From Mesostigma viride (taxonomy: Eukaryota; Streptophyta; Mesostigmatophyceae; Mesostigmatales; Mesostigmataceae): DNA of 64,000 nt. The DNA is taken from positions 1-64,000 of the forward strand of contig RPFO01001805.1 of NCBI GenBank assembly GCA_009746045.1, written 5' to 3'. Below, piece by piece: positions 37,926-45,305 of the stretch (the first letter of the stretch is position 1; the number at the start of each line of letters is the position of its first letter). The notes beneath the pieces are model-generated. The model did no database searches. It was given only the letters and a program-made list of their open reading frames with translations, and was not told the origin of the DNA. The position numbers were made by a program, and so were the translations under genes.

Positions 37926-38062
37926 GGCGTCTCTCTCTCTCTCTCTCTCTCTCTGCCCCTCCCCTTTTACGCCCGGAGAAAGGGATTCGAAAGCCTTCGA
38001 AAGCCTTCCAGAAACGCCTCGACCGGTAGTATCCACCAATAGAAACGCGAGGAACGCGACCC

Positions 38063-38312
38063 CGTGAGCCCCCACGCGGAACCGGGCCGGGGTTCCAGAA
38101 GCGCGCGCCGACAGCGGGTCGTTCGGACCGGTCCGGTGAGTCAGCACGCGGGACCGTCTAGTAGCGCCGCGCCGGACGCGGCCTTTCCGGTCCCGTGAGT
38201 CAGCACGCGGGACCGTCTAGTAGCGCCGCGCCGGACGCGGCCTTTCCGGTCCCGTGAGTCAGCACGCGGAACTGGCCGGAGGTTCTAGAAGCGCCGCGCC
38301 GGACAAGGCCCA
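38063..38312 (+). promoter_or_regulatory. Tandem 59-bp promoter repeats with TGAGTCAGC and heat-shock motifs
   Basis: Two identical 59-bp units (38136-38194, 38195-38253) and two diverged ones on either side (38063-, 38254-) begin GTGAGTCAGCACGCGG(A/G)AC. TGAGTCAGC is the consensus core for AP-1/Maf-type bZIP factors. The outer copies contain TTCCAGAA (38093) and TTCTAGAA (38283), which match heat-shock element cores. They lie between divergent starts at 37925 (-) and 38453 (+), like an enhancer array. Confidence 0.65.
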
Positions 38313-38452
38313 CCCGTGGATGGACCAATCCCGTGCGTCCGCCGCCACCCGTGGAAAATCACAAAGACTGCGGCCACCCACGGGGAAGCCATCTCACGCA
38401 AGACCAACCAGCGAGCCAGAAACCAAACGCCTTCTCTTTTCACGACATAGCC

Positions 38453-39566
38453 ATGGCCATCACCACGCGCTCCATGGCCTCCATGCGCAGGCGCTCCTCG
38501 CGCAAGCCGGTGCCAAAGCTGCGAGACGGATTCGTGCAGTTCGTGCTGGGCGCCCACCTGGCCAGGAAGCAAGCGCGGCCCCCTCCGCAAGCGCAAAGCC
38601 GTCAAGGGATGCCGCCTCCGCTGCTGCGACCCCAACGCCGTCCTCTGCCCCTCCTCGCCTCTGCCGGAGGAGCGCGAGTACGCCCTCACCGACCTGGTCC
38701 CCGACCCCGACGAGTCCGTGGCCCCCTTCGACTACGAGCAGGCCGTCAGAGACCACTACCCCTGCGACAAGTGCCACAAGAAGGGACCGGACAGCATCTT
38801 GATGCGACACAACCCCAGGAACCAGATGGGCTCCATGGACGACATCCTCTGCGAGGAGTGCCTCGTCTCCTGCATCGGCATCATCATGGACGAGGGCAGG
38901 GACTCCGAGTACCGAAAGAAGTACATGTCCCAGTGGATCAGGGTGCCCGTGCCCAAGCCGGAAACCAGCCGCCCGCTCGTCCCGCTGGAACAAGGGGGGC
39001 AGTACAGGTGCCGCGAGTGCAAGACCATGCCGTACAAGGTCGCCTTCCGCGTCCTGCACAAGGAGGGGGACACCGAGCCGGGGATCTACTGCGAGCCCTG
39101 CGTCAACAGGCAGGTCGTGGCCATCATGCGCAAAGGAAACCACCAGGACTTCGGCCCCATGGTCGCCAGCTGCGAGGACGTCCTGCGCCGCTTCAAGCTT
39201 GACGAGGACTTGGCGCGCATCTGCACCTCCCTCGCCCCCTCCTACAACTTCCCCTACTACGACCAGTGGCCGCCCGCGAGGTGCGAGAGCTGCAAGCGCA
39301 AGTTCGAGCACCACGCCATGTCCGCCTACATGATGTACATCCCGCAGGAGGGCACCATGGGCGTGGCCTGCCACTTCTGCGCCAGGAACGCGCACAGGAA
39401 GGCCCTCATCAAGTTCGACGGGTACAGCTTCGAAAACTGCTTCAAGGCGTGGTACCAGGACGGAGAAAACACCAAGCTATCCGGGCACCTGGCGCCCCTC
39501 ACGGACATCACCACCCTCCTGGGCGTGCACGCCATCGGCGCCCCCGTGCCGGTCGACTACGATTAA
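38453..39566 (+). CDS. Multi C-x2-C zinc-finger protein, frame break near 38575
   Basis: ATG 38453 gives a basic N-terminus of ~40 residues; near 38565-38580 the natural sequence moves to another frame (KRKAVKGCRLRCCDPN ... through PFDYEQAVRDHYP) which runs to 39566. Three C-x2-C ... C-x2-C fingers follow: CDKC/CEEC, CREC/CEPC and CESC/CHFC, spaced at ~100 residues. They resemble those in 35246 and 41746-42804. The remainder is globular with no known motif. If the break is real the gene is dead; a two-base indel at AAGCAAGCGCGG would explain it. TGTAA at ~39652 could serve in polyadenylation. Confidence 0.6.
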
Positions 39567-40092
39567 ACAGCCTCATGGGATCAATAGCCACAAGTGCACA
39601 CCTAGCCCAGCCCTCATCAATAGACAAGTCTCTGCCTGTAAATTATTAACTTGTAATGAAAAAACGATTCGTGCATGCCCACATCTCATGCAGTGCCACG
39701 GGACTTAGAAAAATCCCGTGGCACACAAAACATAAGGAAAACATGGGGTCACCCTCGCGGAGCGTAGTAAGGGCCCGCAGGTGTGTTGACACGGGAAAAT
39801 GGGGTTTACCCCCTTACTACAAAAACCCAAGGTGACCCCAGGGGTGGGCACCTGGGACACATGGATCCACGGGAAATCATCACAGGTGGCCAGGGTGTGA
39901 CAGTAGCCAGCATACCATCACAATCCCGTGGGGTGCATGGACATGTGTGCAATACATCCATTATTATTCATAATAAAATCCAATTACACATTGTGATGCC
40001 ATGAAATGACTCAATAATGCAAACAGTGTCCATTGCTTTATTCATTTATTCAAAAACAGCTGTAATTCATGAACTGTCAAGCCACCAAAGGT
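39567..40092. other. Intergenic region with hairpins and polyadenylation signals
   Basis: Gap between convergent genes. A perfect 11-bp stem GTGCCACGGGA/TCCCGTGGCAC (39693-39724, loop 10) is followed by a nested inverted repeat: GGGGTCACC (39745) pairs with GGTGACCCC (39831) and GTAGTAAGGG (39764) with CCCTTACTAC (39811). AATAAA signals of the minus-strand gene lie at ~40040-40055. No coding sequence seen. Confidence 0.6.
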
Positions 40093-41088
40093 CTACGTCT
40101 TCTTCTGGCCGGCCTGGGCGGCCTGGGCGGCCTGGGCGGCCATGCTCTCTGCGATTTGAGCGTGTGTGAACCCCATAGTCGCCATGTGGTTCAACATCCT
40201 TTGCAGGGCGTTTATTCCAGAAGCAACTTCAGCGTCACTAGGGACAGGCTTGCTCCCTGACCCCTGCCCAGCTGCTGGCTTCTCCCCAGGAGTGACAGGT
40301 GCAGGCTTCTCCTCCTCGCTGGCGGGTGCAGGCTTGTTTCCAGCACTGGGTGCAGGCTTCTCCTCAGCACCGGCTGCAGGCTTCTGGGAAGGGACGGGGG
40401 TCTTCTTGATGGCGAATGACCTGTCTGCCGGGCTCGGCGTGATTTTTGTTAGCTTTACGCGTCGTCCCACCGGTGGCGACTTCCTTGCCCTCTTGGAGGA
40501 GGGAGTGGATCCCTCCTCCTTCTTTACCACTACCTCCCACTGCATGGGCGGGGGGTCGTTGGTTCCGGTAACGTCGACCTCCTGGGCTGCGAGGATTTCT
40601 TCCTGCTGCATGCGTTCATTCCACGCATCTCTCGCCATCTTGGCTGTGACGCGATTCCCTGGAGCCACGTTCGCCGTCCCCCTAAAGTTCTTGAGAAAGT
40701 CACGCATCCTTGCGTCGTACTGGCTGTCAATCTTGGACAGTGGCAACCATGCCAGGGTGAGGTCAGAAAACCTCGTCCTCACGTGCATTACCCCGCCTTC
40801 CAGCTTAACGCTGTCGAATTTGTACACCTTTCCGTCGTCGTTGTATGCTGGCTCCTCCTCCTCCTCGTCTTCCTCATCTGATGACGAGGAGGAGGAGACA
40901 ATGTCGGCATTTGCCGGCCCCCCCTGGGTGGCCTTGCCCCTAGAGTTTCTCTTTGAAATGTCGTCGACTGTTTCCTGGAGTATATCTCCTACAGCGTGAA
41001 ATAAAGCGGCGATTGGCAGCCGCTTCGCCTGCCTCACGTTATCCTTCATAATATCGCTATCCTTCATCATACCTGGGCTATCGTTCAT
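40093..41088 (-). CDS. Acidic/Pro-rich putative nuclear protein, 331 aa
   Basis: Intact frame from ATG 41088. A helical N-terminus is followed by a Ser run and acidic stretch (SSSSSSDEEDEEEEE), a folded core of ~100 residues (FDSVKLEGGVMHV, FSDLTLAWLPLSK, AWNERMQQEEILAAQE), a basic nuclear-signal-like patch (SKRARKSPPVGRRVK), and Pro/Ala/Lys repeats of the form (E)EKPAP. It ends with an Ala/Gln helix (AAQAAQAAQAGQKKT). Composition suggests a chromatin or transcription factor; no domain recognised. Confidence 0.55.
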   Translation of the reverse strand: MNDSPGMMKDSDIMKDNVRQAKRLPIAALFHAVGDILQETVDDISKRNSRGKATQGGPANADIVSSSSSSDEEDEEEEEPAYNDDGKVYKFDSVKLEGGVMHVRTRFSDLTLAWLPLSKIDSQYDARMRDFLKNFRGTANVAPGNRVTAKMARDAWNERMQQEEILAAQEVDVTGTNDPPPMQWEVVVKKEEGSTPSSKRARKSPPVGRRVKLTKITPSPADRSFAIKKTPVPSQKPAAGAEEKPAPSAGNKPAPASEEEKPAPVTPGEKPAAGQGSGSKPVPSDAEVASGINALQRMLNHMATMGFTHAQIAESMAAQAAQAAQAGQKKT

Positions 41089-41745
41089 TGTGTCACTTCT
41101 CTTCGCGTTGCTTGATCAATTAATTCATTGCACGCATGCACGCCGCCTTTGATTCATTTTGTATATGTTTACCACCCCCAAAATTCGATAATGTGCCAAG
41201 TGGGCCGCCAGCCACCCCCTTACAATTCGTCCCAAGTCCAGAATGTGCATTATATACGATTGTGATGCGTGATACTGCATTCGTACGGTGCAAGTACCAT
41301 ATTCTGGCGTCGTACGGTGCAGTATAGGCGCGGCTCTGAATTCGGTGGTCCCGGACTTGAGAAAATTGCCTAAGTCCCAAACACTAAGGCGTATGGGCCT
41401 GCTACCTAAGTGCACAGGCCAAAGTACTTGTCCAAATTGTAATTAAATTATATATCCATGCAAGGCTTGATAAGCACATTGTTCGTGAATGTTTGCATGC
41501 AAGAAACTTTTATTATTTCAATAACATCATGAGTAAATATATGAAAATGCACAAGGTCCCACGGGACTTGCCCTATACTGACTACCATGCGTGCTAGTGT
41601 ACATCACAAATGACAATGATGTGAGTCCTAGGGACTTGTCTTTAGTCCCCCTTCATGGAGCAGGGCCTCATGGAGGGGTTGGAGCCAGACGGGCCAGCTC
41701 GAAAACGCTGGGAGGGGTTGGCACCACGGAAGACCTTCTCCTTCT
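41089..41745. other. AT-richer intergenic region
   Basis: Upstream of the minus-strand gene 41088 and downstream of the spliced gene ending at 41746. Contains an AATAATAAAAG polyadenylation-like signal on the minus strand near 41508 and a short inverted duplication of the word CGTACGGTGCA(A/G)TA (41281, 41311). Nothing coding seen. Confidence 0.5.
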
Positions 41746-42804
41746 TCACGACTGGCTCCTCGGAGGTGGGGGGGAGTCAGCAGGGCGCTTTCCCTTGAGG
41801 AAGTCGCTCTTGGGGACCTCCACAACGTCGTCATCGTCATCCTCCACCTCGATGACCTTGGGGGCCATCTTGGAAGGCGTGGTCTTCACCCTCCTGCAGG
41901 TGTTGCCCCTGAGGAACTTGGGCTCCTCCTCCTCCTCCTCCTCCTCCTCCTCCTCCTTGACCACAGCCTCCTGGGGCTGCTGCTCCTCCTCCTGCTCCTG
42001 CTCCTCCTCCTCCTCCTCCTCCTCGGGATCCCGCTTGAACTGGTACCACGGGTCCTCCGCGTCGTCCAACGGCTCCTCGTCGTCCTCGTCCTTCTCAGAC
42101 TCGAGGGCCCCCTCCTCAGCGTCAGACTCGTCCTGGATTTCCTGGAGGCGCCTGCGTGCCTCCTCCTGGATCGCCTTCCTCCTCTCGTCCCTGTCCGCCT
42201 TCCTCACTTGCCACTTGAGTGGCATGTTGTAGCGAGGGTCGGACTCGCAGGGGTCCACGGGCCTGGGGATGTTCGGAGCAGTGAAGAGGTTCTCCTTCTT
42301 GGAGAAGAAGCAATTGACGCAGAGCTCGCGCTTCCAGTTGGCGTTGGGGAAGAAAGCCCACGGAGCGGTCTCATCCCCGCACTCTGGGCAATCAGGAGGG
42401 AAAATCGGCTTGTGGTCGATCTCGTTGTTCTGCAAAGTGGGGTGGGCAGCACAAAAAATGACAAGGGGCAGTGCGTCTTGTTAGAATCCACAGGAGGAGT
42501 GCAAAAATGCAGCCAAAGTCAGCAAAAAACGCAAGGAAAAGAAGTTTACCTCGAGCATGTGCTCGCAGAGGATGCATTCCGTGTGGTAGCCACCGATATC
42601 CTCGGGGACCTTGCGAAACTTGTCAATGGGGAGCAAGGTATTGCAACAAATGCAAATGGACAGCACTTCTGCGACTGGCTTGTTTTCCTTGTTCCTTTTT
42701 GCGAGAGCTGCGTCAAAAGCGTCGTGGAGCTTGTCTGTCATATCGTGGACTTTGACTCCATTGCCTGGGTAAGCGCGGACTGGGAAACGCTTAGTGCGGG
42801 CCAT
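41746..42804 (-). CDS. Zinc-finger protein with very acidic tail, spliced (312 aa)
   Basis: Exon 1 is 42550-42804, exon 2 is 41746-42429; both splice sites are phase 0. Exon 1 starts MARTKRFPVRAYPGNG and has a C-x-C-C ... C-x2-C finger (CICCNTLLPIDKF ... CILCEHM). Exon 2 opens with a second finger (CPECGDETAPWAFF ... CVNC), then an Arg/Glu helix and long Glu runs around residues 190-250, ending Pro/Ser-rich. The paired fingers resemble those in 35246 and 38453. A histone- or nucleic-acid-binding nuclear role is inferred from the composition. Confidence 0.7.
42430..42549 (-). other. Spliceosomal intron, 120 bp
   Basis: Donor GAG|GTAAAC and acceptor TTTGCAG|AAC on the minus strand. Splicing joins the two open frames at a codon boundary and removes an AT-rich, Phe/Leu-encoding junk stretch. 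Confidence 0.75.
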
Positions 42805-43620
42805 TGTGTTTTGGTGCTAAGGGGTTGGTTTTGCTGAGAGCTTTTTGGCTATGGCGGTTTGGCTTGCAGAATGCCCTTGGATGCAAAGGGGGAAGTGTTT
42901 TATACCTTCCCCGTGGATGACGCATGGGACTTGTGAAAAATCCTGTGGTCGCCGCTGTGACAGGCTGGTAACGGCAAAACGGCCGTGGAAATCCACGCGG
43001 TGAAGGCCGCGGGCCGCGTGAATCCGCGGGAAATCTGATACGAAACCGCCTTTCCCGCGTCACGCCACGCTGGCCTGGCATGTAACCGCCGTTTCCCGCG
43101 GCACTCCACGCTGGACAAGTTCAGAAAACCGCCGTTTCCCGCGTCACGCCACGCTGGCCTGGCATGTAACCGCCGTTTCCCGCGGCACTCCACGCTGGAC
43201 AAGTTCAGAAAACCGCCGTTTCCCGCGTCACGCCACGCTGGCCTGGCATGTAACCGCCGTTTCCCGCGGCACTCCACGCTGGACCGGCACGTAACGGCCG
43301 TTTCCCGCGGCACGCCACGCTAAAATCGTGAAGTAACCGCCACGCCAACTTGTCAGTCCCGAGCCGCGGCACGAGAAAACGGAGATCCCGAGATCTTCCA
43401 GCGGATTTTTTGGCGCGATTCCTTGTACGGCGTGCTGTCTCACGGGAAATCTCCTGCAAAACGCCTGTTCAGGCCAATCGCACGGTCACGAATCGCCCAA
43501 AAACTTTGAGGCGGAGAAGGGTCTTCGAAGTGTATATGTGCCCAACCACCACGCCTCCACGAGCACTCACCACTACACACCGCCATAGCCAAGAAAGCTC
43601 ACTACATCTCTCAGAACACG
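42805..43620. promoter_or_regulatory. Divergent promoter with seven E2F-like sites in an 84-bp tandem repeat
   Basis: An 84-bp unit repeats about three times between 43045 and 43315, each made of two ~42-bp halves. Every half contains TTTCCCGCG (43051, 43092, 43135, 43176, 43219, 43260, 43301) followed by (T/G)CAC(T/G)CCACGCTGG. TTTCCCGC is the canonical E2F/DP binding site. A possible TATA (GTATATG) lies at ~43530 upstream of the plus-strand gene. Both divergent genes could be under S-phase-type control; motif match only. Confidence 0.7.
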
Positions 43621-44846
43621 ATGCCTAGGACTGGATCCGCTTCTAACTGTCATGGTAGCCAGGGTTTGAGGGGGGCAATGAGGCCTGTGCCTCGCCCACT
43701 TCCAAGGGAAGGAACTCGCGACAGGCCATACGACGCTGAGCAGGAGCAAGAGCCGGGTAATGTTCCTTTTCCTGTCCTTTTCCGTCTTTTCCCGTGGAGA
43801 GCTGTCGTTTGCAAGTGGGTTTGCCCCCAAAAGCTCACTCCTTGTGTGGTTTTCCGTGGCTTATAAATTTGTTTGTTTTTTCAATGCTTGCGTTTTTTTT
43901 TTTTTGCTTTTTTGTTTTGCTTGCAGAAGAAAGCCGTGACGCCAAACGGCTGAAGGAGATGCCTATGAGGCAGAAGGTCTCCACTCCCACCGCCCTCCGC
44001 GAACGCTCTTGGCAGGAGAAATACGAGGGGCTGTCCTGCAACGTCAAAAACGCAGTCGTTATCAAGTTGCCGCAGTGCCCCTTCTGCCTGGCCCCCAGCA
44101 AGACGGGGAAGTACGCGAGGCTCGTCGCCCTCATCGACCATCCCCACATCCACGAGTGCAACTGCGTGATGTGCCCCGAGTGCGTGGAGAAGATGAAGGC
44201 GTTCCATCTCACCAAGCCGAACGGCAAGACCACCAACATGAAGTGTCCCATGTGCAGCTGCGAAGTCCTGACGCACTACCACAAGTTCTACCAGATGGAC
44301 CACGCCCTCAACGAGCTGGTGGCCTCCCTCCCCTACGGCTTCTGCGACTACGGCTGCGGAATGTTCCTTCACAGGGAGGACGTCGACGACCACTTCGCCA
44401 CCTGCGAGAAGAACCGCTTCGAGTGCGGTTTCTCCGTCGATATCAAGAGGCAGGACGGCTCCAAGTCCAAGACCGGCTGTTCTTACACTGGCAGGAAGGC
44501 GGACGTGGAGGCTCACATGAAGAGGTGCGCCTACTACCACGAGGCCTGCGCTGTGCTGGAGCTGAAGGAGAAGGCCAAGCAGGCAGATGCTGTCAAGGAG
44601 CGCCTGATGAAGGAAGGCCACGGCGCCAGGGAGGACTTGAGGATGCTCCTCGGCTTCACGGCTGAGGAGATGGACGATATAATGGAGCGACTGGTGGTGA
44701 AGGAGTTGGACCGCGTGGGGAAGCTCCCGTGTGCCAGCTCGTTGCCTGATGGAGGCCAGGCATTCCCAACAGATAGCGAGATACAAAACGCCTCGTTCCC
44801 AGTCCTTGAGGTGTCACAGGGCCCACAGTCTGCAAGGATAGTGTAG
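43621..44846 (+). CDS. RING/TRAF-type zinc-finger protein, spliced (351 aa)
   Basis: Exon 1 is 43621-43756, exon 2 43927-44846, phase 1. Residues 1-45 are Pro/Arg/Gln-rich. Residues ~85-150 contain a RING-like set of Cys/His: CPFCLAPSK, then HIHECNCVMCPEC, then MKCPMCSCEV. Residues ~165-240 hold TRAF/SIAH-type fingers (CDYGCGMFLHREDVDDHFATC; CSYTGRKADVEAHMKRC). This RING-plus-TRAF-finger arrangement is typical of E3 ubiquitin ligases. A helical C-terminus follows. Whether it is viral or host cannot be told. The domain call is good; target unknown. Confidence 0.72.
43757..43926 (+). other. Spliceosomal intron, 170 bp
   Basis: Donor CCGG|GTAATG, a long T-rich tract (T10 and T6 runs), and acceptor TTGCAG|AAG. 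Joining restores one frame across the exon boundary with one base in exon 1 and two in exon 2. Confidence 0.72.
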
Positions 44847-45305
44847 GTGACAGATGCCAGCATAAGATGTGCTTGTTTTCAGCACTAGGCAGTTGGAGAT
44901 AGGATGCCAGCATAGGATGTAGATGTTTGCCAGAATTAGGCCAGTAGATATGCGAATGCCAGCATAACACACTGATATTTTTGAATGACTTGGAAAAGAT
45001 GTGAATGTTCTGGCCCAAACATAAAAAATATCTAAGTGCCATAGTATATTTAAGTATCTGTAGTTAGGAACAGGCCACGTGGCAGCCACAAAGCCCGAGG
45101 GTAGCCAGCCGAATCTGTAGTACGAGATCCGACGGTTACGGAACGGACGGGTACGGACAAGTACGGACGGGTACGGACGGATACGGCCAGTACGGAACGG
45201 ACGCGGCACGCGGAATCCCGTGGACCACCACGAGGCCCCCGTGGGTCCCGGCGGTTTTTAGGTTCCAGGGTTAGTATTACGGGCGCCCGTAATACTAACG
45301 GCGGC
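44847..45305. other. Intergenic repeats and a 30-bp palindrome
   Basis: Three GATGCCAGCATA(A/G)-like words (44850-44960) follow the RING gene. At 45139-45205 there are seven imperfect copies of a ~10-bp word around GTACGGACGG. At 45270-45299 a perfect 30-bp palindrome (arm GTTAGTATTACGGGC) sits directly before the first recognisable Gypsy coding sequence. No gene seen; the 5' LTR expected for the Gypsy element is missing here. Confidence 0.6.
45270..45299. repeat. Perfect 30-bp palindrome at the 5' edge of the Gypsy element
   Basis: 15-bp arms GTTAGTATTACGGGC with no spacer. It contains TAGTATTAC, the nonanucleotide of CRESS-DNA virus origins, but in the stem rather than the loop, so that resemblance is probably fortuitous. 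Confidence 0.8.

Noticed and set aside
41591-42232. Ser-run-rich plus-strand frame
   Set aside because: It is the complement of Glu-coding GAG runs in exon 2 of the spliced zinc-finger gene; the Ser runs are an artefact.
45270-45299. TAGTATTAC as a CRESS-DNA virus replication origin
   Set aside because: The nonanucleotide lies in the stem, occurs in both arms, and no Rep gene is nearby.
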